From NCBI GenBank assembly GCA_019055375.1, contig JAHQIW010007165.1:1-64000 (forward strand): 64,000 nt of DNA, given 5' to 3'. The stretch is from Parelaphostrongylus tenuis (Eukaryota; Nematoda; Chromadorea; Rhabditida; Metastrongylidae). Within the stretch, counting starts at the first letter, position 1; each line of letters opens with the position of its first letter. The notes below the pieces were generated by a model. The model was not told where the DNA came from and did not search any database. It saw nothing but the letters and a program-made list of their open reading frames with translations. This document shows, one piece after another, positions 34,501-46,700 of this stretch. The position numbers and the translations under genes were made by a program.

Positions 34501-37500
34501 GGATCTCCTTGCAGATATAGTTAAGCAATGTAGAGCCAGAATCTCCGATCCACAGTTCACCGTATGTGGACTTTTGTCATACATTCGGTAGTCTGTTTGG
34601 AGTTTTCAATTGGATTTGTGTATCGTTGCAGATTTCCCTAAAGATACGACTTCAATATCCTTTAGATAGGACGGTGGATTTATGCCAGAAGGTAGTGGTG
34701 ATTTTATACAACGTTTTATCAACTTGATTTCTCGATCATCAACCCTAGAGGGCGCCTTCAATTCCAACTGAAGATAATTAATATGTAATATGTAATCGAT
34801 ATAGTGATGAAAGATCTTTGTATTTTCTAGGCTGAAAAAGCTGGAGTGTCGCATTTGACAGTACATGGGCGGACTCCTCAAATGCGTAGCGAGCCTGTGG
34901 ATTATAATGCAATTCGTATTATAAAGGTGAATTTGTGAGTCATCATGGGGGTCTAACTGCTGTGATTTGAAGAAAACTATAGGAACTGGATCCAAATAAA
35001 AGTAAGGACAGTGGGAAGTTTAGCAAGAAATATGATTTAAATGCAACTTTTTTGAGGTGAAGATATTTCGTTAGAGAAATTAAGAAGTTACCAAATTTTT
35101 TCTTGTTATGGATAAGTCTCTTTATCGGGCCCTATAAGTCAGCCCTCATTGACAGACCACTGAGATGCGTGGCTCAAAAAATGATTGCAAGGCATATTGA
35201 GTTAATATTGTTTATTTTGAGTGAAGTAGTGTTTTCTTGGCATTTTCTGGGTGTTCTTTGATGCTGTCCTAGTTCCAACTGGTGAGTTAGAGAGAGGTGC
35301 GTAATCTGCTCTAGTATTGTCGATAGGAAATTCTTTCCCACAGTTAAATACTACCACTTTGGTTTTTAGTAACAATGTGAACTAGCAGGTGACTGTGCCA
35401 GTACTTTCTTGACTTTCTTTCGCCATACGCCGGATTTGGCTATTGAGAACCCTTCACCCGGTGAACACAGCTTCACATTTTCCGCTTGAGGTCCTCGTTT
35501 TTCGGTTATCGTTTTCGACCAGGAAGGAGTCTCTTACACGTAGCACAATTCTCATGTAGGAATCAACCTTTGCTCACGGCTTGTTTGTGGAGCTCGACTG
35601 CTAGACATGAAACGATGCGAATTTGCTGTTTTATCCATGTGACGTGCGGGCTGCAGCACTTCCATTTGTTTCGTTATCGTGCAAACATCATCCATCAATA
35701 TGGTCGAGTTCATGCTGGAATCGGTGACAGATATCGCTGTGGCGTGTCGATCTGTTATTTTCTCTTGTTGGTTGGGAATGTTGATTGAACGTGATTTTTT
35801 CACGAATTTTTTTTTCGCGACATAGCTGTGCTATTGCTTCCCAATGTCACGTCTATCATTTCAGCTTATTGCTTGGTAAAACGGTTTAGTACCAAATTTG
35901 TAGGCGTACTATTCCTCCCATATTTAGCTTAGATACTGGTTGTTCTTGTCTTATGACAGGGAACGATATGAAATACAGAAACAAGAATGCTGACATAGAA
36001 GCAAAACTCGGAACCTGAAGTGGCTCTGGATTAGCGATTACCTTTTTCACGTGTTACCCAACACTACACTGTCGAGACCCCTGATCTGCGTTCTATCGGC
36101 CTTATTTCTTCATATTTCAATTCATTGAAGGTAGAGCAAATGCAAAGCAAGTTTTTGAGCTTCTTGTTGACATATGCGTTTGAAAACTAGACTAATTTGG
36201 ATCTAAATAAGAATAGCTGTCAGACGTCAGAATAGATCGTATTGCTATAGAATCTCGTGACTGGCTTACTAAGAAAAACTGGGAAATACATCATAAGAAT
36301 GTGTAATCGAGGCTGAGTTTATCTCTTATCATATCAGTAGAATACCTGACAAAAATAGCATATTCCATTATACTACCTTTCTATTATACATGAAACTACG
36401 AACGGAACAATCGATGAGTGATGTGAGGCTGAGATTTCAAAGCAGAAAGACAGATTTGATTGGCAATTCGGTTGAAATTGAAAGCGTTGTGCCAATATGA
36501 GTGTTAATGTTCTGGTAGCATGACGAATCCCTTTCGACCTTGTAGAGGCACACGAATGATTGTCAAGTAATAGAGAAACGTGCAAGACTAGTTTTTTTAT
36601 GAAAGTTGATAGCCTTGCAAGAGACAGAATGTATAAGTACAAGTCAGATGTGAGAAGCCATTGTTTGAATAAAGATGCTGTGCAGTGAGTGGAATGGGCA
36701 TCAGTGAGATTCCCTCGAGATTCTTACAAGTGACAAGGGAAAGGTTCACGTCATTCAGTGTGACATGAGTCACCCCATTCAATGACGTCCGACATCTCAT
36801 AAACGCAAAGACATTATGTGAAAAGCCATATAAGAAGGAAGGGGATTTTATCATCATAACAGCAATCTTAGTCATCTTTATAACTATGGGAATGTGTATA
36901 ACTACGCTTCTATGCAAATACTGTATTTTTTCTTCAGGATTCCGTAAAAGTTCCCATAGTTGCAAACGGGGATATCACTCATTTGGCGCAGGGTTACTAC
37001 GCTTCTATGCAAATACTGTATTTTTTCTTCAGGATTCCGTAAAAGTTCCCATAGTTGCAAACGGGGATATCACTCATTTGGCGCAGGGTTACTACGCTTC
37101 TATGCAAATACTGTATTTTTTCTTCAGGATTCCGTAAAAGTTCCCATAGTTGCAAACGGGGATATCACTCATTTGGCGCAGGCTCTCAACGTGGCAGAAA
37201 CGACAGGTGTCGATGGTGAATGGCTTATCTAATTTTGATTTCAGTTGTGTCGTTCAAAATTTCTCTTTTCACCTTACCCGATTCTCGTTAAAAATGCATT
37301 TATCGATAGGAAATACAGGATTTGTGGCCACTGCTGGTTCCATGTAGTCTAAAGGATTTTTTGAAGTCATCATTTTAGGTATAATGGTTGCAAATGGTCT
37401 CCTTTATAATCCGGCATTATTTGCTGGCTTCCAGTATACTCCAGCCAGCTGTGTTAGAGATTTTGTGAGTGTTTAAGTGTGATTTTTTTTGTGCTACATA

Positions 37501-37902
37501 GGGATTTTTTATCTATACGACATACCGAATGTATAAGAACAATTATCGGAAAAAATAAGCCTCTACGAGTTTTTTCTTTTCTTTGAGGGGAGAGGGAGTG
37601 GACTCCCACTCGATTTACAAGAACGCTAGAATGGAATTGAATGATTTGTTACTACTTTATAGCTTCGTCTTTCTGCTGATCACGGGTTAGCGTTGCACTT
37701 ATTTCAACAACATCTGATCTTTATGCTTGGAAATCTTATGACGTCTCCTCAACGACGTCTGTTCAACGAGCTCTCCAGTCGGCCGGCTATTGAACAATTT
37801 CTGAACGATGTCTTATTAATAAATGAAATTGACTACATGTACTGTTGGTCCCGTTTTTCAGGGGTTATTTTCTTAGTGTGTGTCATAGGTGGGATGGCGT
37901 GA
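31535..37902 (+). CDS. tRNA-dihydrouridine synthase, DUS4 type
   Basis: Nine exons with consistent phases: 31535-31587, 32215-32336, 34260-34335, 34414-34561, 34632-34691, 34831-34926, 37128-37215, 37379-37464, 37663-37902; predicted 322 residues, close to the usual DUS4 length of about 317. The product opens MGKRKPKFYLAPMVRYSK. It continues with LVRLYDVDCCYTPMIYAKSF, EDRPLIVQFASDDP, SGVDLNCGCPKSQ (catalytic cysteine in GCP), VSHLTVHGRTPQM, VPIVANGDITHL, IMVANGLLYNPALFAG and a C-terminal helix. It is an FMN-dependent TIM-barrel enzyme; DUS4 reduces uridines 20a and 20b in the tRNA D-loop using NAD(P)H. The 5' part of exon 7 with its acceptor is triplicated upstream. A SINE ends just before exon 3. 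The start was chosen as the first ATG in frame with the conserved APMVRYS. Confidence 0.95.
31723..31908 (+). repeat. 78-bp tandem repeat, about 2.4 copies
   Basis: Copies start at 31723, 31801 and 31879 with ACAAATGAGGTTTGACATTG. Each carries GATTACGTCACATTAGGTAA. The copies differ by a few bases. They lie in intron 1 of the DUS4 gene. Confidence 0.9.
32337..32820. other. DUS4 intron 2, left part
   Basis: AT-rich intron, nothing recognised. Confidence 0.4.
32822..33005 (+). repeat. GC-rich dispersed repeat (GCGCGACGTC family)
   Basis: GCCGCGCGACGTCAAATCTC, ATTTAGCTATTGTAGTAGCG and GACGTCGCGTCTC recur with changes at 60675-60800 (GCGCGACGTCAAACCTCATT) and 61195-61385. Strikingly GC-rich and CpG-rich for this genome. 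Non-coding as far as I can see; identity unknown. Confidence 0.6.
33721..34224 (+). mobile_element. SINE family A with interrupted tail, in DUS4 intron 2
   Basis: Head GAGCGCATGTGGCGCAGTGG and B box GGTTCGATCTC, body as in other copies, flanked by TATATTAGGC at 33711-33720 and 34225-34234 (10-bp target-site duplication). The tail motif CGCCGAGAGCTTT occurs twice (about 34005 and 34198), separated by about 190 bp of unrelated AT-rich DNA, so a second insertion or duplication took place inside the tail. The element ends only about 25 bp before the exon 3 acceptor. Confidence 0.85.
34927..36900. other. DUS4 intron 6
   Basis: About 2.2 kb of intron. Near 35155-35210 is a decayed trace of the hammerhead element end (GACCACTGAGATGCGTGGCT, CAAAAAATGATTGCAAGG). 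Nothing else recognised; the ORFs here lack family resemblance. Confidence 0.45.
36901..37181 (+). repeat. 95-bp exact tandem triplication of intron 3' end plus exon 5' part
   Basis: Units start at 36901, 36996 and 37091 with ACTACGCTTCTATGCAAATA. Each contains the acceptor TTTTTTCTTCAG and the first 18 codons of DUS4 exon 7. Copies 1 and 2 are identical; copy 3 runs on into the remainder of the exon. The period is not a multiple of three, so using the first or second acceptor leads to a stop within about 35 codons. Confidence 0.95.
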
Positions 37903-38055
37903 TTCAAAAGCAAAAAAGACTCATTTTGCCGGAATCGAGTCAGTAGAGTGTAATGAGAATGGCTGTTGTAGAATACTTATCACAACTTCGAAGTAAGTTT
38001 GTAGTCAAAGAGAATGTTTTAGAGCCATTTTGAGGTTGCTATTTAATACGTCAGT

Positions 38056-38098
38056 GGCTTACGTACGTTTCGGCTCTCTCGCCCTCCTCATCAGAGCC
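38056..38098 (-). ncRNA. Minimal hammerhead-like ribozyme (Penelope terminal-repeat type)
   Basis: On the minus strand: GGCU, then CUGAUGA, a GC-rich helix II region, GAAA, ACGUACGU and AGCC. Helix I is GGCU/AGCC, helix III is ACG/CGU around UA, and the predicted cleavage site is GUA. The three conserved boxes are intact. Helix II pairs only weakly next to the core, and no Penelope-like ORF adjoins it. It resembles the motifs at 13468 and 63174. Confidence 0.55.
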
Positions 38099-38099
38099 A

Positions 38100-39655
38100 C
38101 GCACTCCGCACGCAGTCCCCTCTAGTGTAAGTACGGATGGAAAAACCTTGTTACGATGAGATTGTAGTTTTACCATTCTGTTCTGGTCCATGGCATACGG
38201 CTTTCATTCAGACAGCGCTCAAGTTAATTAATGATTGACCTCATGATCGGCGATAGTGATAAGACTTTGCATGTTAAACTGATCTTTTTATGAGACACAA
38301 AGTCGTAGAAGAAGGCTGTGCACCGATGGTGTTCATCTGAAGACGCAAATCTCCTCTGTACATTCGGAACATGATTTATCCGTAAAGTGTTCATAGGCGA
38401 AATCGTACCAATAATATTAGTAATTATAGTAGATTGTATGAGACCCTAATGTGGGTGATGCAATTATTGGCTTCTAGAACGTCTTGTCAACGTTATTCAG
38501 AGATACAGTCCGTTGGATTTAATGTAATAAAGACAATTTACAGTGCACTAGAAAGGTCAAAAAAAGTTTGAAAAAACTTATAGACATTCGTAGTTAGACC
38601 TGTGTAGCAAATAATACTTTGAAAGGAATAAAATAAAAGCGTAGTTGAACTCTAAAAAGGGACTCATCATACTTGTGACCTGAATTGAGAAAAAAATAAA
38701 TAAATGACAAAAATGAAGCAGGAAGCAAGCGACATCAGGACTCATCACAATTTGTGAAATCTTCGAAATAAAAAACTTATGCTGTAATCTTCAACTTTTT
38801 TCAGTTCTCTGTGTTTCTTTCCGTCTTGAGAAATCATTGTTATGGAAATTATTCTGGCGTTTTTTACGTTTTTGAATATATCCTATTCAATTGAAAGAAT
38901 GTTATAAAGAGCTGTCTGCAAATAGGACATAATCTCCCTATGTATGAACTTATATGCCTTATCAATTACCCTATGATATTGTTTTTCTGGATATTTTCTT
39001 ACATTATTTCCAAATAATAATTCAAAACATCAGATTCTCTGACTGGTTAAATGCGTAGCAATTTTTCCATTGCTGCAGCGTGATTTGAAATGTTGAAATT
39101 TCAAAAATGCTTGAACAGCGGGTTAATGTTGAAGTAATCGGAGATATCAGGAAGTGTGAAACCGTAAAATACAGAAGTATTAGCCTGATCTGAGAGCTCA
39201 TTGTATGGAAAGACCTTGGTGATCGCTTCTGAGTCTCCACACATCAGAGTGGTGGCTCTTTAACGATACGACGCTTCTCGGCTGGAACCAATTGCGTGGA
39301 TCCTGGCGACGCTGCCTCTGGTAATCCATCCATCTCTGAAGCGATAAGAAAGTTTCTACAGGTATTTACGCTAACAACTATGATTTTGTATTCTGTAAAC
39401 GCTTACGTACGCCTTTTATGATTATATGGAGCATGGAACCTACCAATTATTCACCAACTCAAGAAAGTGTCGATAATCTTTACTCCAGCTTCGAAGGGAA
39501 CTTCGCTCATTTGGAAAAATTTCACATTTGATACATTGCCACTCTTTATTCTTCCTCTTTTGAGAAAGGTTAGCCGTAAGTAGCTTTTTGAACTGTGATG
39601 GAATAAGTTTACTCTTAGTTAGTATTGCGAATACATATGTCTGATTGCTTCTCAT
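38100..39655. other. No recognisable gene
   Basis: AT-rich intergenic sequence. The short minus-strand ORFs at 39022-39240 and 39440-39655 show no family resemblance. Confidence 0.4.
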
Positions 39656-39659
39656 GGTA

Positions 39660-40860
39660 CATCTTCTTTAGCCAGGCGCCATTCAACCCTTTGTAAAAAA
39701 CTTATTTTGCGCGTGTTTTTGACGACTAAGTAATCATTCGGTAGCCTAAATCAAAACAATTTGAATGGTTTATCTCATCTTCAAAAAAGCCTCCTTATTT
39801 CGCTGAGAGAGCACAAAATTTTGTTCCTCACTGATAGATTTCTCGCTGACCAAAGCTTTTCCTTTGGAGTTTTAGTAGTTGATCGATAGATCAAATCTCA
39901 AGGATTCCATTGATCCATCTGGTTTTGAAAAGGACTACGCTTACGCTGTAACAGCCAAAAGAAGATTGGGTTTTGGAAAACTGAACCACATTCTTTATCC
40001 TCTCCTCACTTTGATGCCTTGTAAAAAAACGCATTTTTTGGTCGTCTTGATCTTCAAGTAACATTCGATAGTTCAGATCGCAGGAGTTTTAGTGATGTAT
40101 TTCTTCTCTAAGAAGGCCTTGTTGTTGCGCTGCAAGAGCAAAAATAATATTTAGTTTCTCATTAAAAGATTTCTCACTTATCAAAGCTTTCCTTTTGGAG
40201 TTTCAATAATTATTCGATAGATTAGATCTTAAGGATTTCAACGATCTATCTGATTTCGAAAATCGACCTCATATCACGCTGTAACAGCCAAAAGAAGATT
40301 GGGCTTCGCAAAACTGGAAAAAAAGCATTAGGTGCGAACCACAATTTTCTTTCGTTGTTATGAAGCACTAAGTCCGTTAAAGAAATCAAAACATCACTGG
40401 AATCCTTGAGATTTGATCTATCGTTTGGACCTTGAAACTATATGAGAGGAGCCCAATCCAGTGAGAAATCTTTGAATGAGCAACGAATTAGTATTTTTGC
40501 TTTTTCAACACAATAACTAGGCCTTTGTGGAAGTAAAACAAACCATTCAGTTTCTTTTGATTTGAGCTATCAGTTGATTATTTAAACATCAGAAACGATC
40601 AGGAAATACGCTTTGGTCAGCGAAAATCTTTCAGTGAAAAACAAAAGTAATATTTTTGCTCTCTCAAAGAAATAAGGAGGCTTTTTGGAGATAGGATAGA
40701 CCATTCAAATTATTTTGATTTGTGCTATGGAGCGATTATTTGACCATTAAAAAAGACTGAGAATTACGTTTTTCACAAGGGGTCGAAGTGACGCTTGTCT
40801 AAAGGGAATGATCCTTTGTCATTTTAACTGATCTTGCTGAGAGAAGGGATCTCTTGTTGT
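39660..40860. repeat. Large imperfect fold-back of the CGCTGTAACAG repeat family
   Basis: Units of about 140-200 bp run in one orientation to about 40325 (TTGATCGATAGATCAAATCT, TTACGCTGTAACAGCCAAAA, GAAGATTGGG) and then, on the right half, in the opposite orientation (GATTTGATCTATCGTTTGGA, TTGATTTGAGCTATCAGTTG). It is a repeat array with a central axis near 40330. Non-coding. Confidence 0.65.
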
Positions 40861-40869
40861 TCGACAGCA

Positions 40870-42050
40870 TTCAAGCCCACCCGTTAACTGCAATGAGAAG
40901 TTAAAGTTTTGATTAGGCGATGAAGGTGATTTGAATTCTGCAATATTTCTCTTTTGTCTCATTCATAACCTTCTTCAAACCGCGATAGCTTTTGAAACAG
41001 TGGGACCATGTTTAACACATTATATCATGAGTTCGGTGAAGATTTTTTTTTTCATAAAAATTACCAACTGCACAAGTAGTAGATTAAGACTCTTATTTTG
41101 TTACTGTATTGTATTGTTACTGATAATGTTTTGAAGCAGATGGTGAAGTTGGAGAATGACCAAGCAAACGGTTTGAAATAATCGATGTGATGTCTCGCAA
41201 CACAACAAATATTCTACGGGATACTGGAGCCTCACTGTTGTTGGCTTAGCTTAATCCTCCTATTGGTTAATCGTCTTATGGATTCTGGAGGTGTTCTTGG
41301 GTATCGGGCTGTCATATTCCAACAGAGCCCTACAAGTTGAGAAGGAGTCGAACTTATCCGTCTGAGAGCTCAGCTATAATAAGCCATGTCAAAAATCACG
41401 ACTGTCTTGGTATCAGTTAATAGCAATGTCGAAAGGTTCCCTGTGTCCACAAGGACCGGCGACTGTTTGATGTGGTAACAAAGTGAGGAAAGTTTCAGCT
41501 AACTTAACTTTGAGACTCTGGGGAGTAACAATAGCTAGTGGCCAATTTCTATCTCAGTACCTCGCACACTTGACGCTCATTCTCGTCCTCCATGTGAGGT
41601 TATGAGACAACCGGAGAGAGGCCGTCAAAATTCAGGTTCAACAGGACATACGCCTATTGTTGTGCCCCTTTAACACCAGAGTAGTCTTCAGCGCTAAAGC
41701 CGCAGCGACAGCGAAATACTCACAAGCAGAAAAGCGATTTTTACAAAATCTAAAGAAAAACTTCAATTGTAGTTAAGGAACACCTAGCGGAATCAAATGC
41801 AGGGTAGGAAAATTTAGAATGGGAGATGAAAACGAGAACGAAGATCCTAGTGAAGAATTCTTGCCCGCTACGCGTCTCTTCCCTGGAAACTTATTTATCG
41901 AGAAGAGAGAAAATTACCGATAAACATGAGAGTCTCTTAGCGGCATCACTCATGCAAAGATCTACCATATACTCATAAACACTAAATAGTGCTCTTTGAC
42001 AACTCAGTAATACCTGGATTTTGTACATATATAATCAGCACTTTTTGCGT
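40870..42050. other. Intergenic sequence with a decayed dispersed repeat
   Basis: 41270-41540 corresponds to the repeat at 28500-28960 (GTGTTCTTGGGTATCGGGCT, AAGTTGAGAAGGAGTCGAAC). Elsewhere nothing is recognised. Confidence 0.4.
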
Positions 42051-42059
42051 GCAGAGGAT

Positions 42060-43500
42060 TCGATTAGCCATAAGGTGGAAATGAAATGGTGTTATCGACC
42101 AAGAGAAGCAAAAGAAGTCCTGTACGATGAGGACGTTCTCAATTAAATTCTCGATATGAGTGGCAGATAAGGGAGTCAGTTGAATACTACAAGCTGCTTG
42201 TCGAAAAACTTGAAACTTGCGCTAAAAGACATTGGTTACTCAGACCTGAAGCTCAGATTCCATTTTCATTACTAGTAAGGAGTTGCTACAGGAAAGGCAT
42301 TGACGCTCAATTTGACTGCACTATACCTAAGATGTCTGATATCAATTAATGGTTGTCGAGATTTTTGCAGAGAAACATATACGTTGATATGTATAAACAA
42401 ATCATTGAAAAAAAGTCAGAAACGATCTAGTTTGAGGAGGTGCCGCTGGGATTCTTACAACTGTTATTGTATCGCTATCGTCCTTGAACGAAGATGGATT
42501 CATTATTATATCTCGCCATGGTATGGATTTGGTAACGGAACAGTTCTATAGCTATATATTTTGTTCCACAACCTTCGACTGAAGCCCCAAAATGCCCGCT
42601 GGAGAAAAACGGCGTAGGATTCTAACCTTTGAAGTTCGATTTGCGATATGTGAAGAAAGGCATAACTGAAAGATATAATATCATCGACGAAGTTGCTAGA
42701 GTTGGAGGCCACAAATTGTACGCACTTCTTGCAGGCATCTTACTCTTTGGAAGACGAAAATTCAGAGAATACCCAGCTCATAAAGAATCTATTATGTGTA
42801 TGTAAACAAATCAATCTGGATGGTTCTTTGATCATAGAGACCACCTCAAACGTGTACCCTGGATGTTAGGCGAACATGTATGAACCTGAAGGAGAAACTA
42901 GACAAAAAAGGAGAACGTTATGAGCTGCATTTGGGCCTCTCAAAGAAGGTACGGACCAGGTGACGGACCCAAAACTCCTTGAACACCTTTTTGACTCAAC
43001 AGTCCTTTCAGTGCCCTATTGAGCGAAAGAGATCTAGGCTAAGACTTCAACGACATCAGAAATTTGCGCACTACACACAAAGCATTTGAAGGAACTATTC
43101 CAAAGTTTGATCAGCACTTACAACTTCTACGACGCTCCGGCACAGATATTTTGAACTTAAACCTTCTTCGAGATCCAAAAAATTTATATCGTCAACGAAA
43201 CATAAGCAGGTCACATAATAAAATCGGATTACACATGGGCAAAAGAACAGTGGAGTGGACTCCAAGAGAATGCAAGGGTCCGCTAAGGCCATTATCCCAA
43301 TGATAGGCGAACGTGTTAGTGGCTAGTGTCAATTTTGTGCATTCACTTGTCACAACGATTTCAAGATTATGGAATAATCATCAACGATTTTACCATATGC
43401 GAAACATTCATCACTTTTGGCAACAACTATGCGACAGAGAAATGAATGAAAATTGTGCTGAGGCCCGCACTATCAGTGAATACGGACCACTAAATTGTCC
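42060..43500 (+). mobile_element. Decayed RTE-clade retrotransposon
   Basis: With stops and shifts, plus-strand frames recall the 3' half of an RTE reverse transcriptase ORF: AAFGPLKEGTDQVTDPKLLE and HLFDSTVLSVPY (42925-43020), then TTHKAFEGTIPKFDQHLQLL, HNKIGLHMGKRTVEW and TPRECKGPLRP (43064-43303). It differs from the copy at 7186 and is more decayed. The left boundary is approximate. Confidence 0.65.
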
Positions 43501-43737
43501 AAATGAGTAAGCTTATTCCTTAATTATGAATTTTCCCTTAGTGCGGTGAAAAACAATGAAATTTTTTAGATCTTTGAAAGATCAGATCTTAAGATAGAGG
43601 AAACGTCTCGCAAGAGACTTTACTGATGCCTATGACTCATAGACCAGTAGAGGTCAATTGTTGAGAAATCTTTTTGTTTCGGCATAAAACTTACATCTAT
43701 ATTAAAATTTCAATTCTTACATATAAACTTAACTCAC

Positions 43738-46700
43738 CAGACTTATTGTATACTATTAACGGAAATTCGTAAGATGATTGGCTTTCTTTTCCATTCCTAA
43801 CTCCAGCGATCTTCATTCGATAGCTGAAATAGGAAATAAGTTATTCGTTAAAAAATGATTGTCAAACATTCTTCTTTCTTGGGATAGTCGATAGGATAGA
43901 AGTTGAGGGACTCTTAAATGAATCGTGACGCTTCTTTTGGAGTAAATCAAGGTGAAGAATATTCTATGGAGCATTCAACCATTCATTCGCTGAATAGATG
44001 GTTCATCACTTCTGCAGACATGTTCAGTATCATACCTGACGTTTTTATCTAGTGGAAAATGTTCAATGACTATCGTCTCCTGCGATTCTGTTACGTTTGT
44101 AGCTTCATATTTCCAGTATTGTCCGCCGTACTCTGGGCGAACGTACATGACATAGTTCTGAAAACAAAACTCTAGATACAGTCGCTGAAGCAGCGTTGAT
44201 GAACCTGATATTCGTGCTTCGCTGGTATGTAGACAGTTAGTGATGCATTTCTCAGGTAAGCGGTCACGTTTTCTGGAGCCGGCAGATCCTCGCCGCTCGT
44301 GTAAGTGTCGAATAACGAAATCTGAAAACATACAGCCGGTATTACTAAACACTATGTTTAGGTAGGAATCATTGATGCGAAAGGTGGATTTCAACCAATT
44401 CACTGAAATGTTACGCATGTGGAGCACATAGAGACGCAAGCTCAGTTTCTGCAAATCACTAGCCATTAAACTTGCGCTTAGATCCTACTTTACCTCTGAA
44501 GCCGGTCCTTCATGACGTTCATTGGTGGCAGAGATTTTTAGCTTGTAGCGTGAGTTTTCTTGCAAGCCGACCAGGTTATCAAGGATGATTTGTGAGCGAT
44601 TCGCATTCACTTCCATGTACTGCCAAGGTTGTTCCTCGCTTTCCTTCACTTTTTTTGAAATAAATAGTGTAACGCTAAAAAAATTGGTATGTTCGACATT
44701 CACGAACATTTTTTACAAACTCTTGCCTGCCTTGATCTCCCCGTTCGGCATCGTTGGGGCCTGCCAAGTCATCGTCAGTTTACCATCTTTTGATTTTAAT
44801 GCCGTTATTGATGGAGCGTCTTTTGGTCCTAAAAGGATAAATCCAGTCCTTCTACTATAAAACAAAGCATTACTCTTTTCTAGAAAACATCACCTCCATG
44901 TGGCGTAAGAAAGGTTATCGGAGGTGATTTCTGTCCTTCACCCCATTCATTTTCTGCAGAAATTTGTAATGTCACATTCACGTTATATGGAACTTTAGGT
45001 ATTCGAATTGGTGGCCCCAAAACTCGATCCACGAAGTTAGAGAGATACAGAACATAAGTCTGAATATGAAGTAACGATTGTTAAACTCACAATTTCTCTA
45101 AATTCATAATCAAGTCCACATATTTTTTTCATTCGTTCTTCCATTTTCGTTTATCAACGACAGATTTTGTTCAGGAAGGCTAAGTTGACCCTATTGAGGC
45201 GGAATGTGTCCACTGGATATACGATTTTGTGGAGGCCTTTCTCGCTGAGAAAACCTTTCCTTTGAAATCTTCAGGATCACTTGAGAGCTTAAATTTCGAA
45301 TTTTAAGAATTTGATTTGTGTAAGGCTTCTCTTATTGCGTTATAGCAGCAAACATAATATCATCTTTCACACTCATTCTGCTTTGTTTGCTGCTCGGCTG
45401 GGGTGGCTGCTTTTTTGCTGAACTGTTGGAACTCATTCGATAGTCAACTTCTCAACAACTCTGACGCTAAAATCTCTTCTCAAAAAGGTTTACATAGAGC
45501 GCTGTCACAGTGAAGAAAAAGATAACTTTTTGTAATCGGAATAGTAAGCTCGTCGTTTGGACATCATAGCGGATCTATCTGGCAGTGAAATAAACAAGAA
45601 TAGGTGTCTATAAAACGATAGAACAAAGTCCCTTCTACGATTCAAAAACAGACCCTTTTTTTTTGAGGAACCGTTTCGGTATAATTTCTAGGTTTTTTGT
45701 ATCAGAATTCTAGAAGAGACTTTTTTCTATTTTTTTCATAAATGCAAACTTCTTTAGTTTCACATGCCAATCAAGCCCCTCTGCGAAGTTCAAGCGACAA
45801 CAAACTATCTCGGGTGCGAAACGTGATCTTCTCCTTGCTCTAACAGCGTTCTATGTAAAATTTTGCGAAAGCAAATTACAGCAGCAAAATCTTCGAGATT
45901 TGAGCTATCGAATGACTTACAATAATCCATCGAAAAAGCCACGTACAGAATTCAGCCGACCAAAAAATCAAGCAGAGTGTGTAACAGGATATTATATTCG
46001 CTCCTACAACGAATTAAAAAAGAAGCTTTTCCTGAAACAAAGACTTTACTGAAATCACCGAGATGGAAAGGTTTCTGAGCGAGAATGGCCTTCAGAAATT
46101 CGTGTATTCTTGAAAGGATATATTTCGTTGCGAAAGAATTGATCAAAACATCTGAGAACATCATAAAAGACGGAGTTGTAATAAGAACAGTAATGACTAA
46201 GAAGTCTATACTATGGTCTCCCCTGCATAAAACTGTATATTTTGTTTAGTACATTGGTAAGAACCTACGTTCTCTTAATCATGCGCAAATGTCTTTTGGG
46301 TATTTCTCTTGAGTGAGATCATAGGCCCTACATCTTCACTCAGAGAGTCTGGGAAGTGCCCGTGAGCCCATTACGCCAGTAATGTCTGAGGTCAGTGAGC
46401 CTCCCTTTAGGTTCTCTATAGTAAAAACCATTGTAAATAAAACCATGCCCAAGCATAGTGCGTTTTATGTTCCAGAAGCAAGCGACGACCCACATAGGAA
46501 ATGTGGTGAGCGCCAAGGACGAATAAAACATTACTCTGGTCACGTGATTTAGTCACCCAGTTTATAGATCAGGTCATGAGATAAGAAATTGAACATTTAA
46601 CATGAAATTCAAAATCGTTACGACTAAGTACCGCGTTGCCATTTGGGTACTGCACTCGGCTCCAGTTTATTAAGAGACTATCGTTTTTGTCGAACCTCCA

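Noticed and set aside
37860..37902. Alternative end of DUS4 through the acceptor-like TTTTTCAG at 37855-37862
   Set aside because: No donor upstream within the exon would use it in frame; the open frame simply continues to the stop at 37900.
42506..42712. Additional 3' exon of the Ig/FN3 gene
   Set aside because: The frame shows no FN3, Ig or membrane features and overlaps the decayed RTE element on the opposite strand.
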